64,000 bases of DNA from Pseudarthrobacter sulfonivorans (lineage in GTDB: Bacteria > Actinomycetota > Actinomycetes > Actinomycetales > Micrococcaceae), in contig NZ_JANFCZ010000015.1 in the NCBI RefSeq assembly GCF_024391045.1, positions 31,544 through 95,543 on the forward strand, given 5' to 3'. Of this stretch, positions 18,122-25,929 are shown piece by piece. The notes beneath the pieces were generated by a model, which did no database searches, had not been told where the DNA came from, and worked only from the letters and a program-made list of their open reading frames with translations. A program made the position numbers and the translations under genes. How positions within the stretch are numbered: position 1 is the first letter of the stretch; each line of letters opens with the position of its first letter.

Positions 18122-18307
18122 TCAGGCGGCGAGACGTGCCTGTTCCGTGGCGATTTCGTCAATGACGGCCCAGGCTTCCTCGCCCGTGCACTGCCGGGTG
18201 GCGAACCGCTCGGCTTCCAGCCGGGAGTCGAAAGTTTCGTAGCGGATCCGGCCACAGTCAGTGTCGAAGTACGTGACGTGGTATTCGTGAGCGACGTTGT
18301 TTTCCAT
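18122..18307 (-). CDS. Small hypothetical protein
   Basis: 61 residues from the ATG at 18307. An in-frame ATG at 18340 would add 11 residues; neither has a clear ribosome-binding site. The sequence AHEYHVTYFDTDCGRIRYETFDSRLEAERFATRQ looks like a small two-strand, one-helix fold of the kind found in many short actinobacterial proteins that handle an amino-acid string such as a tag or stress signal. The function is unknown. It converges with the gene ending at 18070 and lies 39 bp downstream of the minus-strand gene starting further right. Confidence 0.55.
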   Translation of the reverse strand: MENNVAHEYHVTYFDTDCGRIRYETFDSRLEAERFATRQCTGEEAWAVIDEIATEQARLAA

Positions 18308-18346
18308 AAATCCAGTCTGCAACCGGGGTCTGACATTCACCGGTCA

Positions 18347-19357
18347 TCAGTCCCGCGTGTTGCCCAGCCTAAGTACCCGCTCCTGCGCGAGCACGGCTGA
18401 ACGCTGGGCTTTTTCGGCTGCCCTTGCCGCCTGCTTTGCTTCGGCCGCGGCCGTGGACAGTCCCTTCCGGGCAGTGTCCAGCTGTTCCTCGGCGCTCTTC
18501 AGCCGTACCCGAAGGCCGAGGGTTTCGCGGGTCAGCGCGGCCACCTCTTCCTCCGTTTCCGCCAGTTGATCCCGCCGTTCCGTCGCCAGCGCGGCAGCCT
18601 CCTCCTCCGCTGCCTTGGCGTCGGCCAGGACGGCCTTGGCCTTCTCCAAAGCGGTAGGGGACGTCCGCCGGGGAGTCTCCCGGACAGCCTTGAGGCGCGG
18701 CTGGTCTGACGGCGGGCGGATGGTGACTGCCGCCGTCGGACGCTGTTTCTGTGCGTGCTCCGGTCCCGACTCAGGTTCGGCGCGCGGTACAGAGTCGGCG
18801 CGCGGTTCGGCCACAGCCCCGGGAACCGGCACAGCCCCGGGAACTGCCACGGCGCCGTCGAGATCCACCGTATCCACGCCGTCGGCTGACAGTGTCCTGA
18901 CCAGGAGCCCGCTGCGGACGGCGGCCGCCGCTCCCTCGTCCGCGATGAGCGCCCCCAGCGTCCGCTCGACGTCGGCGGCGATAGGAGCGCTGATGGCGCG
19001 TCCGTGGCGCTCCGCGACTGAGCGGGCGGTATCGACGGCGTCACCTAGCAGGGCGCGGCGCTCCCGTACCAGTTCACGGAGGGCGCCGGCGTTGAAGGAA
19101 GACTGTGCGGCGCGCATCCGCTGCCCGAGGTCGGCGAGGCGCGCGAGGACCGAAGGCTCATGCGCCGCCATCATGTTGACGGCCCAAGCCGCCACGGAGG
19201 GCTTCGGCAGGGCCTTGACGGCGGCGGGGAGTTCCTTTCCGGACCCGGTGGCGGCTTTGGCCGCGGCTGTCCTGGCCGCCATGAACCCGTCAAATGGCAC
19301 GGCATACAGTTCCAACGCGATGGCCGTGAGCGCCGTATCCTCCATGGAGGCCATCAT
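18347..19357 (-). CDS. Conserved hypothetical protein with C-terminal coiled coil
   Basis: 336 residues. The N-terminal part (ALELYAVPFDGFMAARTAAA, LPKPSVAAWAVNMM) looks like a conserved helical domain. A low-complexity Val/Pro/Ala repeat lies around 165-190 (VPGAV repeated, then RADSVPRAEP). The last 120 residues form a long Ala/Glu/Arg-rich coiled coil (AKAAEEEAAALATERRDQL, LKSAEEQLDTA). There is no signal peptide or enzyme motif. It could be a structural or chaperone-like protein that dimerises through the coiled coil. I do not recognise a named family. Confidence 0.7.
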   Translation of the reverse strand: MMASMEDTALTAIALELYAVPFDGFMAARTAAAKAATGSGKELPAAVKALPKPSVAAWAVNMMAAHEPSVLARLADLGQRMRAAQSSFNAGALRELVRERRALLGDAVDTARSVAERHGRAISAPIAADVERTLGALIADEGAAAAVRSGLLVRTLSADGVDTVDLDGAVAVPGAVPVPGAVAEPRADSVPRAEPESGPEHAQKQRPTAAVTIRPPSDQPRLKAVRETPRRTSPTALEKAKAVLADAKAAEEEAAALATERRDQLAETEEEVAALTRETLGLRVRLKSAEEQLDTARKGLSTAAAEAKQAARAAEKAQRSAVLAQERVLRLGNTRD

Positions 19358-19378
19358 AGGCGGAGCCCACGGCGCCTT

Positions 19379-19600
19379 TCAGGGGCGCGCCGGCACCCGT
19401 CGAGGGCCCCTGCGGCGTATTTTCAGTCTTCCGGGGCCTCGGGGCTCTTTCCTTCGCCCGGCGCCGTGAGCGCTCCTGCGCGGTGCTCTCAGCCCTGCCC
19501 GCCGTTCCGAGCGGCCCAGGAGGCTCAGCATGCTAATGATGATGCCCATCCAAAGCACTGCAGCACCCAGGACAATACAGATCAAGACCAAAGTCTGCAT
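19379..19600 (-). CDS. Small single-pass membrane protein with basic tail
   Basis: 73 residues. The ATG at 19600 was chosen because gaaggg lies just upstream and a membrane helix starts at once (LVLICIVLGAAVLWMGIIIS). The rest is an Arg/Pro-rich tail (GRRKEPRGPGRLKIRRRG) that would lie in the cytoplasm by the positive-inside rule and could touch nucleic acid or lipid head groups. No homologue is recognised. It ends 21 bp before the start region of the coiled-coil gene on the same strand. Confidence 0.5.
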   Translation of the reverse strand: MQTLVLICIVLGAAVLWMGIIISMLSLLGRSERRAGLRAPRRSAHGAGRRKEPRGPGRLKIRRRGPRRVPARP

Positions 19601-19626
19601 ATGGCGCCCTTCGAAGCTAGCCCGTA

Positions 19627-19660
19627 ACCGGGTGCGGTCCGCTCCCGGCCCGCACCCGGT
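19627..19660 (-). terminator. Hairpin after the Hpt-like gene
   Basis: accgggtgcgg (19627-19637) and ccgcacccggt (19650-19660) are exact inverted copies with a 12-base loop. The structure lies 38 bp beyond the stop of the minus-strand Hpt-like gene. It has no T-run, so it may slow or stabilise the transcript end rather than terminate on its own. Confidence 0.4.
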
Positions 19661-19697
19661 GCAGTTGGCGGCACAAACACAAAGTCGGGTCGCCGGT

Positions 19698-20081
19698 TTA
19701 CGCGACGTATTTCTGCAGCAGATCTGTAGTCTGCCGGCCGCATTTGGTGATCCGTGCAATGTTGGCGGCGGCCAGCTGTGGCAGCAGCCGGGCCGGTTCG
19801 GCGTGGTGGGTGTCAACCCGCAGGGAGTGCTCCAGATCGGTCGCAAACTCTGCAAGGCGTTCCGCGCCCACCATCTGGCTGGAGGACTTCAAGCTGAGGA
19901 CCGCATCCAGGGCGCCCCTCAAATCTCCTGTGGTCAGGGTGAGGCGCACTTTTTCGGCCCTGTCGGGCAGCATCGCAATGAAGTTCAGGACGAAGTGCTT
20001 GCAGACATCTTCGTCGTCGAGGCCGTCCCGCAGCTTCTGCAGAACTGTCCGATCCAGCAACGGTAAAGCATTGGCGTCCAT
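19698..20081 (-). CDS. Degenerate Hpt (histidine phosphotransfer) domain protein
   Basis: 127 residues from the ATG at 20081, a lone Hpt four-helix domain. The active-site helix normally reads (A/L)HxLKG-S..-GA; here it reads VLSLKSSSQMVGA, so the phospho-accepting histidine is leucine at residue 62 (codon CTC, one base from CAC). All flanking positions (LK, SS, MVGA) are kept, so the fold should be intact but phosphotransfer impossible. No histidine kinase or response regulator sits nearby. It could act as a non-phosphorylated binding partner of a phosphorelay protein, or be losing function. Confidence 0.75.
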   Translation of the reverse strand: MDANALPLLDRTVLQKLRDGLDDEDVCKHFVLNFIAMLPDRAEKVRLTLTTGDLRGALDAVLSLKSSSQMVGAERLAEFATDLEHSLRVDTHHAEPARLLPQLAAANIARITKCGRQTTDLLQKYVA

Positions 20082-20162
20082 AATCTTCCCCGAGCGTCGA
20101 CACACCTATCAACGTCCCCCAGGACATGTAATGGACGCTACTGGCTGGCATTGGCGAACGCA

Positions 20163-20225
20163 CGAGTACGTGGTACTCGATTTTGCGCGCGCCGACACCC
20201 GAATGGCGCGTCATTCGGGTGTCGG
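20163..20225 (-). promoter_or_regulatory. Two inverted repeats between the GNAT-like and Hpt-like genes
   Basis: cgagtac-gtg-gtactcg lies at 20163-20179. A longer 14-bp exact stem has arms at 20192-20205 and 20212-20225 with a six-base loop. The larger one lies about 85 bp beyond the stop of the minus-strand GNAT-like gene and could end its transcript; the smaller one is nearer the Hpt-like start and could be an operator. This 228-bp gap contains no gene. Confidence 0.45.
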
Positions 20226-20309
20226 GTAAGTGCCCGGGGTGGCAGGCGCTGGTCTCCGGTGAACTCACGCCTCCCGTGAACCCGCGCCGCCGGTGAAATC
20301 CGCGTTGGA

Positions 20310-20906
20310 TCAGTCCAGGACGTCCGCCATATGGTCAAAGACCAGGTAGTCTCCGTCCGCCGGCTGGAAGCCAAACTCCTCCCAGTACTGGCGCAGTGCG
20401 GCCTTGGCCGCCTCGTGCTCCGGTGTGCCCTCCTCCGGCGCGCCATCGGCGGGAACAGGGGAGGCCTCCATGATGACTTGGACGGCGGAGCGGCCGATGG
20501 TGCAGAGAACCGCTTTCAGGACGGCGTGGCCGAGTTTATTGCCGCGGAACCGGGGCTGGATGCACAGGGAGGAGACGATGAGCAGGTCACCACCCAGTGC
20601 CATGTCCTGGATCAGGTCCGGGCGTTTGAGGCTGAGCATTGCACCGACACCGGCCACGTCCTGGTTCGCGGCGTCCAGGGTGAGCAAGAGGTCGATGATG
20701 CCGGCATCGGGCACCAAATACAGTTGGGCTTTCCCGACAGGAACCTCCATGCCGTCCGCGCCGTCGTCGTCCTCATCCCAGACAGTTCCGGTGACGGTGA
20801 CGGTCCACGGCACCGGATAGTCCTCCGGGTCGTGATGCGCTCCGGGAATCCCCCGGAAATGGCAGCGGTAATCGAAGGTCAGATACTCGGGAACCAAGCC
20901 GGCCAT
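20310..20906 (-). CDS. GNAT-like acetyltransferase
   Basis: 198 residues from the ATG at 20906, preceded by a gaaggag ribosome-binding site. The middle holds a GNAT-like core: SSLCIQPRFRGNKLGHAVLK resembles motif A, where RFRGNKLG corresponds to the Q/RxxGxG/A acetyl-CoA pyrophosphate loop. EFGFQPADGDYLVF is the usual GF(x)n closing strand. The N-terminal 80 residues (FDYRCHFRGIPGAHHDP) are not typical and may form an added beta domain. The substrate is unknown. Its start overlaps the end of the upstream minus-strand ORF by 28 bp. Confidence 0.65.
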   Translation of the reverse strand: MAGLVPEYLTFDYRCHFRGIPGAHHDPEDYPVPWTVTVTGTVWDEDDDGADGMEVPVGKAQLYLVPDAGIIDLLLTLDAANQDVAGVGAMLSLKRPDLIQDMALGGDLLIVSSLCIQPRFRGNKLGHAVLKAVLCTIGRSAVQVIMEASPVPADGAPEEGTPEHEAAKAALRQYWEEFGFQPADGDYLVFDHMADVLD

Positions 20907-21421
20907 GACACTCCTTCGGTACAACAGATGAGGCGGGAATGCTCTCGGATGCAGTCTACGGTCCTGCGCAAATGCCCGTCACGGTTCTGGCCCAGCTCAA
21001 GAAGGTTGATGTCGACGTTGCCGCTGCCTGGTTCAGGGAAGCCGCGGCGCTTGCGCAGTTGCGTGGCCTTGTACTCGTCACGGGCGAGGTTGAACGTGTG
21101 GGCCGTCATGAGTCCAGCAAAGCCGATCAGCCACAGGGCGCCCCAATCCGGCGGCACACCTTCCCACCGGGGACGCTGGAAAAGCCACAGGCCGGCGATC
21201 GTGCCGATCATCATGATGACCAGGATGATGCCCATGCCCCACCAGGTGCTGACCTGGGCATGTCCGCCTCCGGGCGTGAACCCGATCTCGTCGGCCGGGA
21301 AGCTGTACAGCTCGCCGGCTTTTGTCTTGCGCAGGACGCGCTTCTCACCGGCGGCGACAGCCTTCTTGTGCTCGGCGTAGACGGCGTCCTCGCGGTCGAA
21401 CCGCTCCCGGTCATAAACCAT
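20879..21421 (-). CDS. Hypothetical protein with two membrane helices
   Basis: 180 residues from the ATG at 21421 (MVYDRERFDREDAVYAEHKK). A charged N-terminus of about 60 residues precedes two helices, WWGMGIILVIMMIGTIAGL and ALWLIGFAGLMTAHTF. The reading frame runs open upstream into another sequence (see 21422-21907), and the last 45 residues look less natural. They also overlap the start of the GNAT-like gene, so the true stop may have been lost by a frameshift. No family recognised. Confidence 0.5.
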   Translation of the reverse strand: MVYDRERFDREDAVYAEHKKAVAAGEKRVLRKTKAGELYSFPADEIGFTPGGGHAQVSTWWGMGIILVIMMIGTIAGLWLFQRPRWEGVPPDWGALWLIGFAGLMTAHTFNLARDEYKATQLRKRRGFPEPGSGNVDINLLELGQNRDGHLRRTVDCIREHSRLICCTEGVSWPAWFPSI

Positions 21422-21907
21422 CGGTGCTCGCTTCTCTCGGCTGGGCAGGTTGGTCGGGTCCGCCCCGTCAACCTGGGCGGACTGACGTTTCCGGAGGAGC
21501 CGTAAACAGTGGTTGGTCCGATGTCTCGAGGCTTCCTCGCGCACGAACCGTCGACCTTCATGGCGAAGCCCGTTGTGGAAACCATCGCGACAAAGGTCTG
21601 TGGGTGTGATTTCCTTGCCGGCATTCCATCTGCGGTAAATGCTTGGGCACGGATTGGTGTCAAAGCAGAGATAACGGACCGGCCGGACGACGTCTTTCTC
21701 CTGGGTCCAGCCTGGCGGAACTGAAAACCGGCTCACTCGGGATAATAGGTTCTCGGTATCTCTGCCCTCGGCCATCCGGACGAGGACCAGGCCGGCAGCG
21801 ACAGTCAAGACCGCAGCGATCAGACGATGGTTTTCTTCTTCACTGTTCCTCAAGCAGCAGCGGCACCATTCCCCGGAGCTCTGAGGCCAGGCGCTATTGG
21901 AATGCAT
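21422..21907 (-). pseudogene. Frameshifted membrane-anchored hypothetical protein
   Basis: From the ATG at 21907 (preceded by gagg) the product has one membrane helix (RLIAAVLTVAAGLVLVRM), then VPPGWTQEKDVVRPVRYLC and EITPTDL. Near 21602 the sensible reading jumps one frame: the continuation VAMVSTTGFAMKVDGSCARK is coded in another frame, across a run of three T. A one-base insertion or deletion would restore a single protein of a lipoprotein-like secreted type. It is therefore a probable pseudogene or a sequencing error. It sits right outside the integrated element. Confidence 0.45.
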
Positions 21908-22132
21908 CGTATCCTCATGCGGCATCTTTGTCTGCGAAATTGCCAAGCCCGGCCCGTAGCGTTCGCGCCGGCTGGACCCTATCGGTCGCCGGCTGCAGAA
22001 ACGATCCCGACAAGAGCGAATGCCTCAGACTTGGCGCCCTTGTCGTGCTGGCCAAACCCAGACACTGGAGCTATCTGGAAGGAGTTCAAAGTGTGCCCCG
22101 CCGCAATTGGGCAAGTCGGGTTAACCAGCGAA
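21908..22132. other. Gene-free stretch outside the element
   Basis: About 225 bp between the frameshifted gene and the old tRNA terminator. No ORF with coding character and no clear promoter was found. Confidence 0.4.
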
Positions 22133-22173
22133 AAACCCCGGAAACCCCTAAAACAAGGGGCTGTCCGGGGTTT
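22133..22173 (-). terminator. Original tRNA-Thr terminator, now detached
   Basis: aaaccccgga (22133-22142) and tccggggttt (22164-22173) form the outer stem and cccct/agggg an inner one. Read on the minus strand, tttttcgctgg follows. The same flanking string ccagcgaaaaacccc is present beside the intact tRNA-Thr at about 31700. This is most simply the chromosomal terminator that followed tRNA-Thr before the element separated them. Confidence 0.6.
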
Positions 22174-22174
22174 A

Positions 22175-22221
22175 TCCCGAGCTTCCTATCAGAATCGAAC
22201 TGATGACCTTTTCATTACGAG
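22175..22221. repeat. Left attachment site (attL), 47-bp direct repeat
   Basis: These 47 bases are identical to 31743-31789. They contain the 3' part of tRNA-Thr from the acceptor stem (gcttcct at 22181-22187) through the T arm and anticodon CGT, and the match ends two bases past the anticodon. A crossover near the anticodon arm is typical of tyrosine integrases. The 22180-22221 part is thus a 42-nt tRNA fragment, not a working tRNA. Confidence 0.9.
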
Positions 22222-22284
22222 AAGTAGTGCTTCCTCATGTAGGAGTAGGGATAAACCGCAGAAGGGTGACGACAAAGTGACGGC

Positions 22285-23430
22285 CTAGTTCCAAGCCAGG
22301 TTCGCGAGCGCCCCGTTCAGGCGCTCGGCGCTGTCATGAAGGTCGTGGTCGAAGAGCCCAGCGTAAGTGTCTAGGGTCATCGTTGCACTCGCATGCCCCG
22401 CAATTCGCTGTACGACTTTCACGTTGGCTCCGTGACTGATTGCGAGGCTAACCGCAGTGTGGCGCAAGTCGTGGAATGTGGGCCTTGGAAAGGCCGGATG
22501 GGCCGCCATGACTCTGGCAATCGCGGGAGCATAGTGACGCTTTGTCCAAGTGTTATTGCGTAGGACAGAACCACGGCCACCTGTAAACATTCTCCCGTTC
22601 ACGGTAGCTGTGCTAGCCAACTGCTCACATCTATGAGCGATCAGTCGGGGGAGTGGCACGACGCGGCTTTCCCCTCCCTTTGTCGGTCCAAGCACTAGCT
22701 TTCCGCTGACCTCCGAAAATGCCCGACGAACGGCGACAGAGGGCGTATCGCCAAATTCGAAGTCATCGGAGGACAGCGCTGTTATCTCACCCCAACGGAG
22801 GCCGCCGGTTCCTGCCAGCATCACGAATAGCTCGAAGCCCTCACACTCACGGGCCAGCAACGTGAGTTGTGGCATGGTGAGGTACACATGCTCCCGCTGC
22901 TTCTCCTTGGCGGGTATGTAGTCCGTCTGGCCAAGCGGATCCTTGGCCGGGTTGTTGGGCAGCAGGCGTTTCTTAACGGCATGCCCCATGAGCCTGCCGA
23001 AGTACAACCCAACCTCACGGCGAGTAGTCACGCCTGCTGGAAGACCGTCCTGTCCCTTGAGAGTTGTAATCCAAGCGGCCACGTCGTCGTACCTTACGTT
23101 GCCAACGGGCGTGTGCGCCCAGCGAGGGGCAACGTAGTTCTCATAACAACGGCGGTAGTTATCCACCGTCTTCGGACTGGCAGGTTTTCTCCCGTTCGCG
23201 CCTACCTGCGCGATCCTCTCGATCCACTCAGCGTAGAGCTGGGAGACGGTGACTTTGCTGGCAGTGCGGGGATCAATGAATGTCCCACCACGTATTGCCC
23301 GCACGGTAGTGTGCAGAAAATCTTCTGCCTCCCGCTTGGTTGCGAACCTCTTACGTTGGCGGACGCCGTCTGCCGTTGTCCAATCTGCCTGCCAGCGCTT
23401 GACGCCGCTGGCCAGCTTGTTAATTGCCAT
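22285..23430 (-). CDS. int: Phage-type tyrosine integrase
   Basis: 381 residues from the ATG at 23430, which has a ggaagag site 5 bases upstream; the longer ORF lacks one. The N-terminus (VKRWQADWTTADGVRQRKRF) is an AP2-like arm-binding domain, followed by a core-binding SAM-like domain. The catalytic domain shows GTGGLRWGE (first Arg), HDLRHTAVS (His and second Arg), GHASATMTLDTY (His and the nucleophilic Tyr). It lies 64 bp from attL and is the obvious enzyme for integration at tRNA-Thr. Its start overlaps the gene upstream by 11 bp. Confidence 0.95.
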   Translation of the reverse strand: MAINKLASGVKRWQADWTTADGVRQRKRFATKREAEDFLHTTVRAIRGGTFIDPRTASKVTVSQLYAEWIERIAQVGANGRKPASPKTVDNYRRCYENYVAPRWAHTPVGNVRYDDVAAWITTLKGQDGLPAGVTTRREVGLYFGRLMGHAVKKRLLPNNPAKDPLGQTDYIPAKEKQREHVYLTMPQLTLLARECEGFELFVMLAGTGGLRWGEITALSSDDFEFGDTPSVAVRRAFSEVSGKLVLGPTKGGESRVVPLPRLIAHRCEQLASTATVNGRMFTGGRGSVLRNNTWTKRHYAPAIARVMAAHPAFPRPTFHDLRHTAVSLAISHGANVKVVQRIAGHASATMTLDTYAGLFDHDLHDSAERLNGALANLAWN

Positions 23431-24082
23431 CGCTCTCTTCCTTTTGTGTACGTATGCGGGTGAGTATGTCGTTCGCCACAGCTTGATATGCCGGTGCAAT
23501 TCGGGCGTCGCGTCCCTTGCCCACGAGTACGCCTCTTGATCTAGCCCTGCGAAGTCGTGCCGACCAAGTGTCGGGACTTTCCATGCTCCATTCCGTGAGC
23601 CTCTTGATTGGTTCGACGGATACCTGAACGAGTGAGACGTATGCCTGAGCGACGTGTACGTAGTCCTCGTCGCCTTCTACGCGGGAGGGAAGGGGCGTTA
23701 CTTCTTCACGAACACCCGCTACTGCAAGCTGTTCGTACTGGTCACGCATCAGCGCCCTGGCGTGCGCCATGGGGATGGACCTCAGTAGAGAAGTTGTAAT
23801 GCCATCGAAGGCCTCGGGCCTTTCGTCTTCGCCCGTCTCTTCAAGTTCCTGGGCGTAAGCAAGCGAATCAAAGTCGATAGTCAGTTTGTTCGGTTCTCGG
23901 AAGCTGCCCATCAAGTGGCCTACGACCCAACTAATAGTGACTGTCAGGCTGTGAATCCGATACACCGCTGTCAGCATCGGGAAAGTAATGCCTCCATCCT
24001 CGTATTCGCGCAGTGTCGGACCGTTCGGGGTCAGGCACTTAACGCCGTCAGGGAGGGGCGGTAGTTGCGTGGTGGTATCCAT
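23420..24082 (-). CDS. Hypothetical protein of the integrase operon
   Basis: 220 residues, overlapping the integrase start by 11 bp, so translated together with it. It is mostly helical and acidic in the middle (EELEETGEDERPEAF), with a Pro/Leu-rich start (TTQLPPLPDGVKCL). It has no helix-turn-helix or zinc motif that I can see and no membrane segment; RARSRGVLVGKGRDAR may be a short basic patch. Genes of this size before the integrase are common in actinobacterial phage-like elements and mostly lack a known role. A regulator or directionality factor is possible. Confidence 0.6.
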   Translation of the reverse strand: MDTTTQLPPLPDGVKCLTPNGPTLREYEDGGITFPMLTAVYRIHSLTVTISWVVGHLMGSFREPNKLTIDFDSLAYAQELEETGEDERPEAFDGITTSLLRSIPMAHARALMRDQYEQLAVAGVREEVTPLPSRVEGDEDYVHVAQAYVSLVQVSVEPIKRLTEWSMESPDTWSARLRRARSRGVLVGKGRDARIAPAYQAVANDILTRIRTQKEESDGN

Positions 24083-24218
24083 GATTCACAGATTAGCACA
24101 GTTGGCTTGTCAGTCAGACTGTGTCCGACACGTTTGCTTTGCCAAGCAACCTGTATTAGCATTTCTTCTCGACACAGTTTGATTGGCAATGTGACTGTGT
24201 ATCAACTACGAGATTGGA
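24083..24218. promoter_or_regulatory. Divergent control region of the element
   Basis: The 136 bp between the leftward integrase operon and the rightward HTH operon hold repeated ACTGTGT-type sites: gcacagt at 24096-24102, actgtgt at 24118-24124, acacagt at 24172-24178 and actgtgt at 24194-24200. Copies appear in both orientations. This is where the lysogeny/excision switch of such an element would lie, so these are candidate operators for one of the HTH proteins. Confidence 0.45.
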
Positions 24219-24452
24219 GTGCTTTTGCACAAGCAGTACCGTGTCGGCCATGCCGATACACCCCATGCGGCCGGCCAACCCTCGCCGTTCATGACGCGGC
24301 GGGAGACCGCCGCTTTCCTCAAAGTGTCTGAGAAGTGGTTGGCCCAATCAGGCAAGGCCATTGGACCCGACTTCCATAAGTTCGGGAACCACTGTCGGTA
24401 TCACGTCGACGACGTGGTTCGCTGGGCGCGACAGCAGCAGGTGCGGCGATGA
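24219..24452 (+). CDS. Excisionase-like helix-turn-helix protein
   Basis: 77 residues from the GTG at 24219; an internal ATG at 24291 would give 53 residues beginning just before the domain. The core MTRRETAAFLKVSEKWLA followed by RYHVDDVVRWAR is the MerR/excisionase-type helix-turn-helix found in Xis and phage DNA-binding proteins. Its position opposite the integrase fits a recombination directionality factor or early regulator. The stop overlaps the next start by four bases (ATGA). Confidence 0.7.
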   Translation: MLLHKQYRVGHADTPHAAGQPSPFMTRRETAAFLKVSEKWLAQSGKAIGPDFHKFGNHCRYHVDDVVRWARQQQVRR

Positions 24453-25129
24453 AACAAGGGAGATCACCTATGCTCGCTACTGATGCTGTCCTTCTCCGGG
24501 AGCTGGAAGACCAGGTGACGGCCCATGGGGCCTCTACATTGTCTATCCGGCAATTGGCGGAGCGGACTGGCGTAACTCATAAGACGGTCAACCGATCCCT
24601 CGGCCGTCTGGCGGCCGCTGGGCGGATAGTTAGGGCCCGGCAGTCTTATGGCAATCGCCCAACTGCATGGCAACTATCCAAGCAGCTAGATACCGCTGAC
24701 CAGCCAAAACGTTCGGAGCGGATGACCCCAAGGGATGGGGGAGGGATGCCGGACCTATTTCGGCGGCGGGACCTAAGTGGGCCGGGGGCTTTCTATGACG
24801 AGCTTCCGGATCAGGGGCTGTTCAGTGCCGAAGAGGCTCTTTTGCTGTCATCCCTTACAGCCAACGTCCGTACCGTCGAGTGGTGGCTATTGGTGCTTGC
24901 ATCTCAGCTTTGGCCTTTGGTGGAAGAAGTGACGACCGACGACGGGCGAGTACTCTGGCGCAAGCTCCGCCTTAGCGATGAACACTTCACGGCCAATGCA
25001 GACCACTTGCAGAGGCATGCCGAAGCTACGGGGAAAAGGCCACTGAAGACCAGGGCCCAGTTGCAAAGGCAACATCAGCGCGAACGTCTGGTTATGACTC
25101 TTCGTTCGGCGGTGCCTCGTGGCAACTAA
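24449..25129 (+). CDS. Winged-helix protein of the element
   Basis: 226 residues, coupled to the HTH gene by an ATGA overlap. Residues about 28-70 (STLSIRQLAERTGVTHKTVN, LGRLAAAGRIVR) form a winged helix of the MarR/IclR type. The rest is helical and charged (LFSAEEALLLSSLTANVRTV) and not recognised. It could be a replication initiator of a plasmid-like stage or a regulator; the lack of other replication motifs makes a regulator more likely. It overlaps the HNH gene by 11 bp. Confidence 0.6.
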   Translation: MKQGRSPMLATDAVLLRELEDQVTAHGASTLSIRQLAERTGVTHKTVNRSLGRLAAAGRIVRARQSYGNRPTAWQLSKQLDTADQPKRSERMTPRDGGGMPDLFRRRDLSGPGAFYDELPDQGLFSAEEALLLSSLTANVRTVEWWLLVLASQLWPLVEEVTTDDGRVLWRKLRLSDEHFTANADHLQRHAEATGKRPLKTRAQLQRQHQRERLVMTLRSAVPRGN

Positions 25130-25763
25130 GGAACAACAGAAACTTTGTCGTGCGCGTGGTTGTCGTACCAAGTGGCGGCTCGCTTCGACCCAGCTCTGTC
25201 ACAAGCATCGCAACCATGACTTGGTGAATGTGCGGCTACCGAGAAAGCCCCGACGCTGCACGGTGCCGGACTGTACAAATGACGTCCTGGCATCGGGACG
25301 TTGTAGTAGTCATCAGTACGCCCTGTATGAGCAGTTGACCGAAGAGACATTGCTGGAACTGGAGCTAATCCTTACTTCGTGGATCATCCCGGACCCTGAC
25401 GGGTGCTGGATCTGGCACGGCAACACCAAGGACGGCTACGCGCAGACGATCGTGAACGGAAGGTGGATCACTGTCCATCGGTGGCTGTACATGCACCTTG
25501 TTGGTCCAATCCCCAACGCTCACGAGATGCACCACGAGTGTCAGAAGCCAAGGTGCGTGCGTCCGGGCCACCTAACTCCGCTCAGTCAGGATGCGCACCA
25601 GGACATAACTGCTTTCTCAAAGATGCTGTTTGGTATGGCTCCGTCTGCCATCCTCGCCATTGACAACTTCAGCAGAACGGATCGGGAGAGGATGTTCGCT
25701 CGGGCGTATGGGCTGCCCTCTGACATGGATGGGGTTCCTGTTGGCGAGATCCAATTCGCCTGA
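25119..25763 (+). CDS. HNH endonuclease with N-terminal zinc-ribbon-like motifs
   Basis: 214 residues from a GTG start overlapping the upstream gene by 11 bp. The N-terminus has Cys/His clusters (LCRARGCRTKW, LCHKH, CTVPDCTNDV, GRCSSH) that look like two small zinc-binding units. The nuclease core reads TVHRWLYMHLVGPIP, then HEMHHECQKPRCVRPGHLTPL, the HNH_3 pattern with its HH and N/H metal ligands. Such free-standing HNH proteins occur in phages and mobile elements as homing or packaging-linked nucleases. Here it may help recombination or target incoming DNA. Confidence 0.8.
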   Translation: MATKEQQKLCRARGCRTKWRLASTQLCHKHRNHDLVNVRLPRKPRRCTVPDCTNDVLASGRCSSHQYALYEQLTEETLLELELILTSWIIPDPDGCWIWHGNTKDGYAQTIVNGRWITVHRWLYMHLVGPIPNAHEMHHECQKPRCVRPGHLTPLSQDAHQDITAFSKMLFGMAPSAILAIDNFSRTDRERMFARAYGLPSDMDGVPVGEIQFA

Positions 25764-25900
25764 GAAACTTCTAACCCGTACGCAATAAGAGGTGCTAACA
25801 CCACCGGGGGGTGAACAGATCCGCTCCGGGGTACTACCCCCACCCCTTTCCGGATGGCTTCTTCGGGTGGTCCTGGTCGACACGGGACCACTCGAAGAGG

Positions 25901-25926
25901 CACACGATAATGTCAGTTATCATGTG
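25901..25926 (+). promoter_or_regulatory. Dyad touching the start of the second recombinase
   Basis: The halves caca-c-gataa (25901-25910) and ttatc-a-tgtg (25917-25926) pair at 9 of 10 positions around tgtcag. The dyad ends three bases before the ATG at 25930, where the ribosome-binding site would be and none is seen. It could be an operator or a hairpin that limits translation of the recombinase. Confidence 0.5.
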
Positions 25927-25929
25927 CGT

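Noticed and set aside
22175..22260. Possible second tRNA-Thr at the left of the element
   Set aside because: Only the 3' 42 bases match; beyond the anticodon the sequence does not complete the stem, so it is an attachment-site fragment.
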